This document shows, in pieces, positions 16,689 through 25,227 of a stretch of DNA of 43,381 bases; position 1 is the stretch's first letter, and each line of letters opens with the position of its first letter. The translations under genes were made by a program, and so were the position numbers. The notes beneath the pieces were generated by a model. It searched no databases and had not been told where the DNA came from. It worked only from the letters and a program-made list of their open reading frames with translations. Source of the stretch: Methylobacterium aquaticum (GTDB taxonomy: Bacteria; Pseudomonadota; Alphaproteobacteria; Rhizobiales; Beijerinckiaceae); the NCBI RefSeq assembly GCF_001043915.1, contig NZ_LABX01000137.1, positions 1-43,381 of the forward strand, read 5' to 3'.

Positions 16689-17198
16689 ATGTCGGACGCT
16701 CCCCACGATCACCCCCATCCTCATGCCTCCTCTCACGACGGACCGCGCTGGAAGCATGACGGCGTCCGGGTGATCACGGGCGACAAGCTCGACCCCAATA
16801 CGGCGCAGACCCCCGGGATGTTCCGTCAGGCGGCGATCAACCACGCGCGGGTCGGGGCTCAGAAGATCTGGGCCGGCACCGTGGCGATCGAGCCCGACGC
16901 CAAGACCGGGGTCCACCATCACGGCGCGCTCGAGAGCGTGATCTACGTGGTGCGCGGCCGCGCCCGGATGCGCTGGGGCGAGCGTCTCGAATTCGTCGCC
17001 GAGGCGGGCCCGGGCGACTTCATCTACGTGCCGCCTTACGTGCCGCACCAGGAGATCAACGCCTCGCCGGACGAGGCGCTGGAATGCGTCCTGGTGCGCT
17101 CGGACAACGAGGCCGTGGTGGTCAACATCACCGACATTGAGCCCGTCGAACGGCCGGACGCCGTCTACTGGATCGATCCGATCCACACGCATCCCTGA
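16689..17198 (+). CDS. Cupin-domain protein
   Basis: A 169-residue single-domain cupin. Cupin motif 1 is at about 74-90: GVHHHGALESVIYVVRG, with His76, His78 and Glu82 as likely metal ligands. Motif 2 is GDFIYVPPYVPHQEIN, with His120 as the fourth ligand. The extreme N-terminus is His-rich (HDHPHPHASSH), which may bind extra metal. The substrate cannot be predicted; cupins of this type include dioxygenases, isomerases and binding proteins. I chose the second ATG because GGAGA stands six bases upstream; an ATG two codons earlier is the alternative. It has no operon partners. Confidence 0.85.
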   Translation: MSDAPHDHPHPHASSHDGPRWKHDGVRVITGDKLDPNTAQTPGMFRQAAINHARVGAQKIWAGTVAIEPDAKTGVHHHGALESVIYVVRGRARMRWGERLEFVAEAGPGDFIYVPPYVPHQEINASPDEALECVLVRSDNEAVVVNITDIEPVERPDAVYWIDPIHTHP

Positions 17199-17505
17199 CC
17201 CCATGCGCCCGCGGAGGGCATCGACAACGCAGGAGAATAGTCCGGGTTCCATGCTGCCGGTTTCGAGAGCCCGCAGTTTCCCATGGAGCGATGTCGCAGA
17301 TTTCGCCTCGATCCCGGACCGTCTTCATTGAGGCGGCAGCGGATCGGCCGGGCGGGGGGCGGAATCCGGGGCCAGGCAGGACAGTGCCCCCCGCGCATCA
17401 CGTCTCAGGACGACTTGCAGGTCCGGGATTTCCGGGCGGTGCTTAACCCCCTGTTAAGCACGCTGCGCGACCCTCGGGGCAATTCCTGATCATCCCGAGG
17501 TTCCC
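17199..17505. other. Intergenic region with a CtrA-like site
   Basis: About 307 bases. The only clear signal is the TTAA-N7-TTAA palindrome near 17441-17459. No gene is convincing. Confidence 0.5.
17441..17459 (+). promoter_or_regulatory. Perfect palindrome matching the CtrA full-site consensus
   Basis: GCTTAAC and GTTAAGC flank a 5-base spacer. Read as TTAA, seven bases, TTAA, it equals the CtrA full-site consensus known from alphaproteobacteria. It ends 46 bases before the ATG at 17506, a sensible promoter position. Confidence 0.55.
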
Positions 17506-17850
17506 ATGCCCGCCCCGCAGGCCCGCCTGCCCTTCTCGGACGACTGCCCGGTCTCCCTCGACGTGCTCGGCACGCTCTATCGCGGCGACACGGAGGCGGT
17601 GGAAACGGTCCTCGCCGACATCCCGTCGGCGACCCGCGCCCGCCTGGCAGCCTACCTGTACGGCAAGAGCCACCTTCATGCCCTCGGACTGCGCGTCGCC
17701 TCCGCCTGCACCGAGACCGACCTCGTGCGGGTGGCCGGCCATGCCGGGGCCGTGCTGTTCGCCCAGTCCCGCACCGCCCCGCCCGCCTCCGAGACCCGCC
17801 CGACCGGCCAGCGCCGCATCAGCCTCGCGGGCAGCCGCACGGTGGCCTGA
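17506..17850 (+). CDS. Hypothetical protein, possible CtrA target
   Basis: A 114-residue soluble protein without signal peptide or membrane helix. Residues ~10-85 look helical (LDVLGTLYRGDTEAVETVL, then ATRARLAAYLYGKSHLHALG); the ending is Ser/Thr/Arg-rich. I do not recognise the family. The protein starts cleanly at ATG 17506, with GAGG a few bases upstream. It has no same-strand partner except the tRNA gene 113 bases downstream. Its promoter region carries the TTAA-N7-TTAA palindrome, which suggests cell-cycle or motility-linked control. Confidence 0.65.
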   Translation: MPAPQARLPFSDDCPVSLDVLGTLYRGDTEAVETVLADIPSATRARLAAYLYGKSHLHALGLRVASACTETDLVRVAGHAGAVLFAQSRTAPPASETRPTGQRRISLAGSRTVA

Positions 17851-17963
17851 CATTGGCCTGTGGGCCGTGCGGGTTTCGCCGGCTTCAGCTTCTCGCCGTT
17901 CCCCGCTTGTGGTTCGGCGCGAACCCGTGCTATTGCCCCGCCTGCGCTGGCGATGGCGCCCGC

Positions 17964-18053
17964 GGAGAGGTGGCAGAGCGGTTGAATGCACCGCACTCGA
18001 AATGCGGCATGGGCGCAAGTCCATCGGGGGTTCGAATCCCTCCCTCTCCGCCA
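17964..18053 (+). tRNA. tRNA-Ser (anticodon CGA)
   Basis: The 7-bp acceptor stem GGAGAGG (17964-17970) pairs with CCTCTCC (18043-18049), followed by discriminator G and an encoded CCA (18051-18053). The anticodon stem CCGCA/TGCGG encloses loop CTCGAAA with anticodon CGA at 17998-18000. A long variable arm typical of class II tRNAs (GGGCGCAAGTCCATC region) and the T-loop GGTTCGAATCC are present. It reads UCG serine codons. Its 3' end is the likely integration point of the island downstream. Confidence 0.97.
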
Positions 18054-18138
18054 AACTTGCTAAAAGCTCAATCATTCCGGTAAGTTGCTGTCCCGCAACG
18101 GTTTTGTACGGCCCGCTTGGTACAAACGGGTGGTACAA

Positions 18139-18628
18139 ATGCCCCTACCGATGGCCCGTTCCTGGAAGCACCACAACGGCGTCTACTACGCTCGCAAGGG
18201 CGTGCGGGCCCACCTGCAGGCGCTCGTGGGCAAATCGACCGTGATGGTCAGACCTCGGGACGAAGGACTCCGACGAAGCCCGCCGGCTGCACCCCGAGGC
18301 GATCCGCGAGATCCAGGAATGGTTGGCGGCGCTTGAGGCCGGACCGAAGGAACTGAGCGAGCGAGAGGCTCACGAACTCGCCTCCCGTGTCCGCGACGAC
18401 TGGGTCGCCCTTCACCGCGATAATCCGAGCCGCAACCCGTGGCGGACCGATCTCTTGGAGCGCCTGTGGTGGAACAGGAGAGCCGGACTGTGGGGTCGGC
18501 CTGACCTGATCCATCAGGTGCTGCATGGCGAGTACGCCGATCGTGGTGAGAACGGGATGGAGGTGCTTTGCTACGAGCAGGCCGATCAGCTCATCGAAGC
18601 AACGGGCTTGCCCGCCTCGACCGCATAG
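18139..18628 (+). pseudogene. Frameshifted, truncated tyrosine-integrase N-terminus
   Basis: The first part (ARSWKHHNGVYYARKGVRAHL from ATG 18139 or 18151) looks like the N-terminal domain of a phage or island integrase (DUF6538-like). After KSTVMV the frame is lost near 18250-18253: dropping one base there continues as LGTKDSDEARRLHPEAI in the next frame. That frame runs to a TAG at 18626 (EQADQLIEATGLPASTA). The catalytic domain with the R-H-R-Y residues is missing. The remnant begins about 85 bases past tRNA-Ser(CGA) and ends 27 bases before the IS481 end, so later rearrangement probably removed the rest. It marks a tRNA-borne integration event but cannot act by itself. Confidence 0.75.
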
Positions 18629-19637
18629 GCCACGTCGCGAGCGAGGTGCGCTGGGTGTATGGTCCCGGAGTGAGGTGGTGCGGGTCGATGTTGGACCGGT
18701 CTGGATCTTTGGTCCAGGCCTGACAGATGGTTTGGGACGGGGTTTTCCAGCGTAGCGCCTTGAGGTGCTTGGCGAAGTTGTAAGCTGTGACGAAGGCCAG
18801 CACGTGCGCCTTCAAGCTCTGCAGGTCATCGTCGTGGAAGACCTTGACGGTCGCATCCTTGATCGTCCGGTTCATGCGTTCAGCCTGACCATTGGTCCAA
18901 GGATGGTACGGTTTGGTCAGGCGGTGTTCGATACCATGCTCGATGCAGACGCGATCGAAGATATGCGGACCTAGAAAGCGCCGGCTCGGCCCTGTCCTGT
19001 TTTTTGGCAGATCAGCGAAGGCCATGCCATTGTCGGTCAGGACCGTGTGGATCTTGCAGGGAACGGTTGACACAACGTTCCGGAGGAACGCCGATCCTTC
19101 GATCTTACTGGCACTCTCGTGGAACTCGACGTAGGTGAACTTCGAGACGCGGTCGATCGCCAGGAACATGACCAGCTTGCCCTGGGCATGGCGCGCCTCG
19201 CCGCTGTCGATATGCACGTAGCCGATCTCGTAAGTCTTGAACCGCTTGCGCGTCTGCGCCGTCTCGGCTGCCGGAAGACGAGAGATGCTGTGCCGTTGCA
19301 AACAACGATGCAGGGCGGAGCGACTGAGGCTCGGGATCGTGTCACGCAGGCAGGCCAGAACATCGTCGAGTGGCAGCCATATCCGCCGCCGGAACTCAAC
19401 CACAATCGCTTCTTCGGCCGGTGTCAGGACCGTGCTTCTGGACGTCTTCGGTCCCATTGGCGCATCCGTCGTCACCGTCCGTTTGTGCCATTTCGCGACT
19501 GTCTTGGGGTTCAGTCCGTACTGGGCAGCAAACGCGCGGCTACTTTCTTGCGACGCTTGGAGCTCGGCTCGACTACGCGGTGCAGCCGGGAAGAACTCCT
19601 GCCATAGTGCATCCTCCGTCTGACGCGTCAGCGCCAA
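18591..19637 (-). CDS. IS481-family DDE transposase
   Basis: The enzyme has an N-terminal helix-turn-helix (AAQYGLNPKTVAKWHKR) and an rve-type integrase core. The catalytic triad is visible: Asp in HIDSGEARHAQGK, Asp in LTDNGMAF and Glu in NGQAERMNRTIKD. The frame contains no internal stop, so the protein may be active. No ATG lies at the expected place; a TTG at 19637 just inside the right inverted repeat (then ALTRQTEDALW) is my choice, and the frame is open to 19685. At the 3' end the frame reads through the left inverted repeat (HHLTPGPYT) and stops at 18591 in flanking DNA, on the integrase remnant side, adding about 20 foreign residues. Confidence 0.82.
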   Translation of the reverse strand: MALTRQTEDALWQEFFPAAPRSRAELQASQESSRAFAAQYGLNPKTVAKWHKRTVTTDAPMGPKTSRSTVLTPAEEAIVVEFRRRIWLPLDDVLACLRDTIPSLSRSALHRCLQRHSISRLPAAETAQTRKRFKTYEIGYVHIDSGEARHAQGKLVMFLAIDRVSKFTYVEFHESASKIEGSAFLRNVVSTVPCKIHTVLTDNGMAFADLPKNRTGPSRRFLGPHIFDRVCIEHGIEHRLTKPYHPWTNGQAERMNRTIKDATVKVFHDDDLQSLKAHVLAFVTAYNFAKHLKALRWKTPSQTICQAWTKDPDRSNIDPHHLTPGPYTQRTSLATWPMRSRRASPLLR

Positions 19638-19667
19638 TAATGCACCATCACACTCCGGGACCAAACA
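18656..19667 (-). mobile_element. IS481-family insertion sequence
   Basis: The 1012-bp element has terminal inverted repeats of 26 bp with three mismatches: TGTATGGTCCCGGAGTG... at 18656-18681 and the complement of TGTTTGGTCCCGGAGTG... at 19642-19667. It encodes one transposase on the minus strand. I see no clean target duplication: the left flank is GCTGGG and the right flank is TCTAGG. This suggests old insertion or later rearrangement. Confidence 0.88.
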
Positions 19668-19759
19668 TCTAGGTGGAAACGGCAAGGTGAGCAGGGATGG
19701 CTAAGCCCCGTGAACGGCGGCTCATACGGGTTTGCCACACGCCGATTTTTCACCCAGCC

Positions 19760-20533
19760 TTATCGAGCCGACATCCTGGCCCCGGCGTCGAGGCTGATCG
19801 TGGTCGCGTTGAAGTACGTGTTCTCGACGACGTGCCGCACCAGCATCGCGAACTCCGCTGCGTGCCCCATTCGCTGGGGAAACGCGAGATTGCGTTCGAT
19901 GATGCCTTGTGCCACCGGCGGCGGCAGGCCCGCGACCAGCGGCGTCTCAAACAAGCCAGGGGCAATCGTAACGACCCGGATGCCGTACTCCGCCAGGTCG
20001 CGGGCCACCGGCAGCGTCAGGCCGACGATGCCAGCCTTGCTGGCGCTGTAGGCGGCCTGACCGATCTGCCCCTGTGTCGCCGCGCCGGACGCGGTATTGA
20101 CGATCACCCCACGCTCACCGGTCACTCCGTCGGGGGCGTTGGCCGCCATGGCGACGGCAGCCAGGCGTATGAGGTTGAACGTGCCTGTCAGGTTGATCGC
20201 GATCACCTTGTCCCACACCGCCAACGGGAACGGTGTGCCGCGCGACACGGTCTTGGCCGCGTCGCCCACGCCGGCGCAGCTGACGACCACATGAACGGAA
20301 CCGAACGCCGCGAGCGTCGCATCGATCCCGGCTTGAACGCTCGCCGCCTCCGTCACGTCCGCCGTCATGGTCACGACGCTGCCCTTGAGCGCCTCGTCCA
20401 GGTGCCGCAGCCGCTCCGCATCGCGGTCCAGCGCGCCGATGCGCGCACCGGCCTCCGCCAGGGCCCGGCAAGTCGCGAGACCAAGGCCCGAGGCCGCTCC
20501 GCTGACGACTGCAACCTTGCCGTTGAGGTTCAT
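19760..20533 (-). CDS. SDR oxidoreductase, 3-hydroxyacyl-CoA dehydrogenase type-2-like
   Basis: A 257-residue classical short-chain dehydrogenase. The cofactor loop SGAASGLGLA is at residues 11-20, and Asp36 in ALDRD after beta-2 favours NAD. Catalytic residues are Ser149, Tyr162 and Lys166 (YSASK). The insertion and ending (LAFPQRMGHAAEFAMLVRHVVEN, then FNATTISLDAGARM) closely resemble type-2 3-hydroxyacyl-CoA dehydrogenases (HSD17B10 group), which oxidise 3-hydroxyacyl-CoA or steroid hydroxyls. It overlaps the thiolase gene by four bases, so dehydrogenation and thiolysis are likely coupled in one catabolic pathway. Confidence 0.85.
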   Translation of the reverse strand: MNLNGKVAVVSGAASGLGLATCRALAEAGARIGALDRDAERLRHLDEALKGSVVTMTADVTEAASVQAGIDATLAAFGSVHVVVSCAGVGDAAKTVSRGTPFPLAVWDKVIAINLTGTFNLIRLAAVAMAANAPDGVTGERGVIVNTASGAATQGQIGQAAYSASKAGIVGLTLPVARDLAEYGIRVVTIAPGLFETPLVAGLPPPVAQGIIERNLAFPQRMGHAAEFAMLVRHVVENTYFNATTISLDAGARMSAR

Positions 20534-21780
20534 GCGCGAGCTCCATCGTGCCGGGCGAGAATGGTGACCACGGCTGCCGCCTCCTCCACGCCGTGGAAGC
20601 CGCCGCCGTTCTCCGCAACCGCCAGCCGCGCGCCCTCCACTTGGCGCGGTCCCGCCCGGCCGCGGAGCTGCTGCACCAGCTCGAACACCTGGCCCAGCCC
20701 GGTGGCCCCGATTGGGTGGCCCTTCGACTCCAGCCCGCCCGACGGGTTAACCGGAATGCGCCCGCCCAGGCTGGTTTCGCCGCGTTCGGCTATCCAGCCG
20801 CCCGCGCCGATCTCGCACAGGCCCAGGTTCTCCACCTGCACGATCTCCGCAAAGGCGGAGGCGTCGTGGACCTCGGCGACGGACATGTCGCCGGGCCCGA
20901 CCCCGGCCTGTTCGTATGCCTTCAATGCCGCCACCCGGCACAGGTGGCGATCAAACGCATTCCAGGCCCGGTCGCTGCCGCTGGTCAGCACGCTCGCCAG
21001 CAGCTTGACGGGGGCCGCGTCCGGGAAGCGGGACAGGGCCGCCTTGGTGCAGAGGACCGCCGCGGCAGCGCCGTCGCTGATGGGCGAGCACATCGGCAAC
21101 GTCAGCGGCCACGCGATCACCGGGCTGGCGAGCACCTCCTCGACAGAGAATTCCTTCCGGAACTGCGAGAGAGGGTTCATGGTCGAGTGATGGTGGTTCT
21201 TCGCCGACACCGCCGCGATCTGTCGCTGCGTGGTGCCGAACGCCTTCATGTGGCCCCGTGCCATGGAGGCGTACAGCTGCATGAAGGGCGAGTGGACGCC
21301 GGGCCCGATGCCCTCCGGCGGGGACACGCCCGCGCCGATGCCGGACAGGTTGGCCAGCACGGATTGCGTGTCATGCACGTCCCATGCGCCCTCGAAGATG
21401 GCCGAGGACTTGGTCTTGTCCGCGTCGTGCATCTTCTCGACGCCCACCGCGAGCGCCACCTCCGACATGCCGGCGCGCAGGCTGGCGACGGCCTGGTAGA
21501 GGGCCGTACTGGCGCTGGCGCAGGCGTTCTCGACGTTGATGATCGGCAGGCCCGAGAACCCCATCGCGCGCAGTGCTACCTGCCCGGCCACGGCGTGCTG
21601 GCCTTCCATGATCGCCTGGGTGGTGTTGGAGAAGAGCGCCAGCTCGATGTCGCCGACCGTGGCACCCGCGTCCCGGAGGGCGGCGGTCACGGCCTCGTTC
21701 ACCAGCGACTTGACCGAGCGGTCCAGCATCTTGCCGAACGCGGTCATGCCGGCGCCGATGATGAAGATTTCCTCTGCCAT
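20530..21780 (-). CDS. Thiolase, SCP2/acetyl-CoA acetyltransferase-like
   Basis: A 416-residue thiolase-fold enzyme of the SCP2/lipid-transfer-like group, expected to cleave a 3-ketoacyl-CoA with CoA. The nucleophilic Cys87 is in VENACASASTAL, and the C-terminal GGLESKGHPIGATGLGQ carries the catalytic His. HDASAFAEIVQVENLGL is typical of this group, which often acts on branched or steroid-type acyl chains. The second active-site cysteine of classical thiolases is not obvious, also common here. The ATG at 21780 is followed by EEIFIIGAGMTAFGK. The gene lies between a crotonase and the SDR, all on the minus strand. Confidence 0.88.
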   Translation of the reverse strand: MAEEIFIIGAGMTAFGKMLDRSVKSLVNEAVTAALRDAGATVGDIELALFSNTTQAIMEGQHAVAGQVALRAMGFSGLPIINVENACASASTALYQAVASLRAGMSEVALAVGVEKMHDADKTKSSAIFEGAWDVHDTQSVLANLSGIGAGVSPPEGIGPGVHSPFMQLYASMARGHMKAFGTTQRQIAAVSAKNHHHSTMNPLSQFRKEFSVEEVLASPVIAWPLTLPMCSPISDGAAAAVLCTKAALSRFPDAAPVKLLASVLTSGSDRAWNAFDRHLCRVAALKAYEQAGVGPGDMSVAEVHDASAFAEIVQVENLGLCEIGAGGWIAERGETSLGGRIPVNPSGGLESKGHPIGATGLGQVFELVQQLRGRAGPRQVEGARLAVAENGGGFHGVEEAAAVVTILARHDGARA

Positions 21781-21795
21781 GCGGTGTCCTCTGAT

Positions 21796-22578
21796 TCATC
21801 GTCCCTGAAATGCCGGTTCCCGGCGTTCTGCGAACGCGGCGAGGCCTTCGTTCCGGTCGAAGCTCGCGGCGTAGCCGGCGTTGACGGCAAGCTCCCGCTC
21901 CAGCGCCTCCTCCAGCGTCCCGTCCAGGCTGGCCCGGGACAGTTCCTTCATCCGGCGCAGGCCGAGCGGGCTGCGCGCGGCGATCTCGGCGGCGACGAGT
22001 TCGGCAGCGGCGGGCAGTTCGGCATCGGGCACCACTTTGTTCACCAGCCCTGCCGCGACCAGCTCCGCTGCGGGCAGCAACGCCCCGGTGAAGAACAGCC
22101 AGTTGGCCCGCGACACACCGATCCGCCGGGGAAGGCGGGCGGAGGCGCCGGCGCCGGGCAGCAGGCCGTATTTCGCGTGCCCGTCGCCGATGCGGGCGGT
22201 CTCGGCCGCCAGAACCACATCGCAGCACAGCACGAGCTCCAACCCGCCCGCGACCGTCACTCCGTTGACCGCCGCGACGACCGGTTTGGGGCACGCCTCG
22301 ATGCGCGACATGGTGGCGCTGGCCCGGCGCAGGAACGCCATCGTCGCCGCGTCCCGCTCGGCCATCGGCATGGCGTGGACGAAGGCGAGGTCGGCACCCG
22401 CGCAGAAGGCGCGACCGCACCCGGTGACGACGAGGCAGCGCACGGACGGGTCGGCCTCCACCTCGTCGAGGATGGCATGAAGCCGGTCCAGCATCGCGGG
22501 GCCGATCGCGTTCAACTCGCGCGGGCGGTTGAGGGTGATCCAGGCGGCCGGGCCGCGCCGGTCCAGAAGGGCATCCAT
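21796..22578 (-). CDS. Enoyl-CoA hydratase/isomerase family protein (first crotonase)
   Basis: A 260-residue crotonase-fold enzyme. The CoA-binding loop CAGADLAF and the oxyanion-hole AGGLEL are present. Glu114 in GGLEL matches the first catalytic Glu of hydratases. The position of the second (the PE of classical hydratases) reads GHAKYGLLPGAG, so it lacks that Glu. It could be a hydratase variant, isomerase or hydrolase. I chose ATG 22578 since homologues start just before a strand like AAWITLNRP; the frame is open further upstream. It is four bases from the nitronate monooxygenase-like gene and 15 from the thiolase gene, consistent with one operon. Confidence 0.84.
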   Translation of the reverse strand: MDALLDRRGPAAWITLNRPRELNAIGPAMLDRLHAILDEVEADPSVRCLVVTGCGRAFCAGADLAFVHAMPMAERDAATMAFLRRASATMSRIEACPKPVVAAVNGVTVAGGLELVLCCDVVLAAETARIGDGHAKYGLLPGAGASARLPRRIGVSRANWLFFTGALLPAAELVAAGLVNKVVPDAELPAAAELVAAEIAARSPLGLRRMKELSRASLDGTLEEALERELAVNAGYAASFDRNEGLAAFAERREPAFQGR

Positions 22579-22582
22579 GGCT

Positions 22583-23554
22583 CTACGCCGCCTCCCGCCG
22601 GACGGCGCCGGACGCGATGCGGCCGAGCCGCCCCGCCGCCGCATGGAATTCCCGTTCCAGCCGCGCCACCAGCTCTGCCGCAGGCACCGTATCCCGGGTC
22701 GCGCCGACGCCCTGCCCGGCGCTGAGGATGTCGCGCCAGCGCTTGGCCCCCTCGCCCAGAACCCTGGTCACGTCCATGGTGCCGACCGCCGCACCGTCGC
22801 GCAGGTTGGTCGTCGGCATGGTCTGCCGCAGCCAGTTGGCACCCACCCCGTCCACCTCGGCCGAGTACTCGATGTCATCGATGTTCGAGGCGATCACCAT
22901 CTGCTTCATGCGCGCCGAGGCCAGGCTCTCGGTCGTGTTGACGAAGCGGGTGCCGACATAGGCGAGGTCCGCCCCGGCCGCGATGGCGCCGGCGATCGCT
23001 GCGCCGTCGATCATGCAGCCCGACAGGATCAGCGCCTTGTCGCCCAGCAGCGGCCGCAGCTCGCCGATGAAGGCGAAGGGATTGTATAACCCGGCATGTC
23101 CGCCCGCTCCGGCGCACACGGCGATGATGCCGTCCACGCCCGCCTCCAGCGCGCGTTTGGCGTGCCGCATGTTGATCGCGTCGTGGAACACGAGACCGCC
23201 ATAGGCATGGACCGCATCCACCACCTCGCGCGTGATGCCCAGCGCGGTGATCAGGATCGGCACCTGGTACTGCACCGTGAGGGCCATGTCGGCGTCCTGG
23301 CGGCGGTTGGTGCGATGAATGGCGAACTGCGCCGCCCAGGGCGCTGCACCGGGCGCCGCACCGCCGCCCAGCCGGCCGCGTATGTCCTTCAACCAGGCCT
23401 CGTAGCCCTCGGGCGTGCGCTGGTTGAAGCTGGGGAAGGTGCCGACCATGCCGGCGCGGCAGGTTTCCACCACCAGGTCCGGCCCGGACACGAGGAACAA
23501 GGGCGAGGCGATAGCCGGGAGGCGCAGGCGGCCGGCCAAGGAAGCTGGGATCAT
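22583..23554 (-). CDS. Nitronate monooxygenase-fold flavoprotein
   Basis: A 323-residue TIM-barrel FMN protein of the nitronate monooxygenase/2-nitropropane dioxygenase family. PAIASPLFLVSGPDLV starts the barrel, VCAGAGGHAG carries the family His and Gly loop, and AYVGTRFVNTTES is the typical phosphate-binding end. The family is mixed: some members oxidise alkyl nitronates, others such as the mycobacterial IpdC act on CoA thioesters in steroid ring breakdown. The company of acyl-CoA synthetase, crotonase, thiolase and SDR genes supports a CoA-thioester role, while the nitroreductase nearby keeps a nitro-compound role open. Confidence 0.84.
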   Translation of the reverse strand: MIPASLAGRLRLPAIASPLFLVSGPDLVVETCRAGMVGTFPSFNQRTPEGYEAWLKDIRGRLGGGAAPGAAPWAAQFAIHRTNRRQDADMALTVQYQVPILITALGITREVVDAVHAYGGLVFHDAINMRHAKRALEAGVDGIIAVCAGAGGHAGLYNPFAFIGELRPLLGDKALILSGCMIDGAAIAGAIAAGADLAYVGTRFVNTTESLASARMKQMVIASNIDDIEYSAEVDGVGANWLRQTMPTTNLRDGAAVGTMDVTRVLGEGAKRWRDILSAGQGVGATRDTVPAAELVARLEREFHAAAGRLGRIASGAVRREAA

Positions 23555-23600
23555 GGGTCAGGACTCCGTTGCACGGTCGCTCGGGTGGCGCGGAGGATGA

Positions 23601-25154
23601 TCAGGGGGCGGTTGCGTGTCCCTCCCAGTACCGGGCGCGGACGGCCCGGCGCAGCACCTTGCCAACAGTGCTGCGCGGCAGCTCGTCCACCACCTCGACG
23701 AGCTTGGGCGCCTTCACGCTACCCAGTTCTGCCTTGCAGCAGGCGATCAGCTCGTCCGCGTCCAGTGTGCAGCCGGGCTTCAGCTCCACGGCGGCCAGCA
23801 CGGCCTCGCCCCACTTGGGGTGCGGGACGCCGACCACCACGCAATCCCGTACGGCCGGGTGGGCCAGGACCACCTGCTCGATCTCGGTCGGGAAGACGTT
23901 GAAGCCGCCCGTGATGATCATATCGCTCTTGCGATCAACGATGTAGAGGAAGCCGTCCGCGTCCTTGACGCCGATGTCGCCCATGCGGTGGAAGCCGTTG
24001 ATGCGCGTGGCCACGGTCTTCTCCGGCTCGTTGTAGTAGCCGGCCATGACGAACCCGCCGCGGATGGCGATCTCGCCCCGCTCGCCCGGCGGCAGTACCG
24101 TGCCCTCCTCGTCGATGATCTCCACGCGCGCGAACGGTCCTTCCCTTCCGCACGACGCGATGCGCCCGGCATGGGCGGGCGTGACGAGAACGTCCGCCAG
24201 TTCGTCCGGGCGCAGAACGGTGTTCATCACCAGCGTCTCGGTCGAGCCGTACAGGTGGCAGAGGATCGGGCCGAACCGATTGATCGCCTCGCGCAGCTTT
24301 TCCGCCGACATGGGCGCGGCGCCGAAAGCGAAGTGCTTGAGGGTGGAGCAGTCGTAGGCGTGGAGCCGCGGGTGGGCCAGCAGCATGTAGATGATCGTGG
24401 GCGGCAGGAACAGGAACGTCACCCGGTGACGCTCAATCAGCCCCAGCACAACGTCCGGGTCCGCGGACGGGCTGAGCACGGTGGTGGCGCCCAAGCCGGA
24501 CAGGGCCCAGTGGATGACGCCCGCCGCATGAGTGAGCGGGGCGACGACCAGGTGCACAGGTGGAGCCGTGAAGTCGAACGCCGCCCAGTAGCCGGCGGTG
24601 TTCATCTCGTATGTGCGGTTGGTGTGCACGGCACCTTTGGGCACCCCGGTCGTGCCGCCGGTGGACAGGATGGAGACCGGGTCATCCATCCTGCGATCCG
24701 GCAAGGGAGCGCCGGGGGCGAACCCAGCTGCCCACTCCATCATGGCTGGCCCGGCGCCGTCGGGAGCGTCGATGGGAATGGCGCCCAGGAGATCCGGCAT
24801 GCCCTCGCGCATCGCTTCGACATGGGCGCACAGGCTGGAATGGTAGAAGACCCAGCGCACATCCAGCGAGATGGCCTGACGCACGGTGTCCGCGACCGTG
24901 TTGCGGTAGTTGAAAGGAACCCACACGCAGCCGGCTTTGATGATGCCGTACTGCGCGACGAGCCCGAGCGGGTGGTTGGGCGTGAGAAGACCGACATGGA
25001 GCCCGGCGCCGGCACCGGCGCGAACCAGGGCATTGGCGACCTTCTCCACACGGGCCGCCATCTCGCGGTGGCTCAGGGTCTGCCTCTCGTCAACGACGAA
25101 CGCCCGTTCAGGAAAGCGCCGGGCTGCCCTTTCGAATTGTTCGATGACGAGCAT
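23601..25154 (-). CDS. Acyl-CoA synthetase (AMP-forming)
   Basis: A 517-residue ANL-superfamily ligase that activates a carboxylic acid with ATP and CoA. Motifs in order: P-loop STGGTTGVPKG at 164-174, YGSTE, the hinge region DRKSDMIITGGFNVFPTEIE and the C-terminal RSTVGKVLRR with the catalytic Lys. It probably performs the entry step of the catabolic module by charging the substrate. The chosen ATG at 25154 begins MLVIEQFERAARRFPER, standard for the family; upstream codons to 25217 run through the promoter. It is the first gene of a five-gene minus-strand group down to 19760 and shares a divergent promoter with the nitroreductase gene. Confidence 0.9.
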   Translation of the reverse strand: MLVIEQFERAARRFPERAFVVDERQTLSHREMAARVEKVANALVRAGAGAGLHVGLLTPNHPLGLVAQYGIIKAGCVWVPFNYRNTVADTVRQAISLDVRWVFYHSSLCAHVEAMREGMPDLLGAIPIDAPDGAGPAMMEWAAGFAPGAPLPDRRMDDPVSILSTGGTTGVPKGAVHTNRTYEMNTAGYWAAFDFTAPPVHLVVAPLTHAAGVIHWALSGLGATTVLSPSADPDVVLGLIERHRVTFLFLPPTIIYMLLAHPRLHAYDCSTLKHFAFGAAPMSAEKLREAINRFGPILCHLYGSTETLVMNTVLRPDELADVLVTPAHAGRIASCGREGPFARVEIIDEEGTVLPPGERGEIAIRGGFVMAGYYNEPEKTVATRINGFHRMGDIGVKDADGFLYIVDRKSDMIITGGFNVFPTEIEQVVLAHPAVRDCVVVGVPHPKWGEAVLAAVELKPGCTLDADELIACCKAELGSVKAPKLVEVVDELPRSTVGKVLRRAVRARYWEGHATAP

Positions 25155-25227
25155 GACCCCTCTCCCTGTTCCGCATGCGGCGCCTGCGGCACCTCGCTTT
25201 TCACGGATGATAGGCAATATGACTTTC

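Noticed and set aside
19703..19721. AAGCCCCGTGAACGGCGGC resembles a conserved stretch of 23S rRNA
   Set aside because: The similarity stops after about 19 bases and is imperfect; no neighbouring rRNA sequence exists. Probably chance or a trace of an old mobile element.
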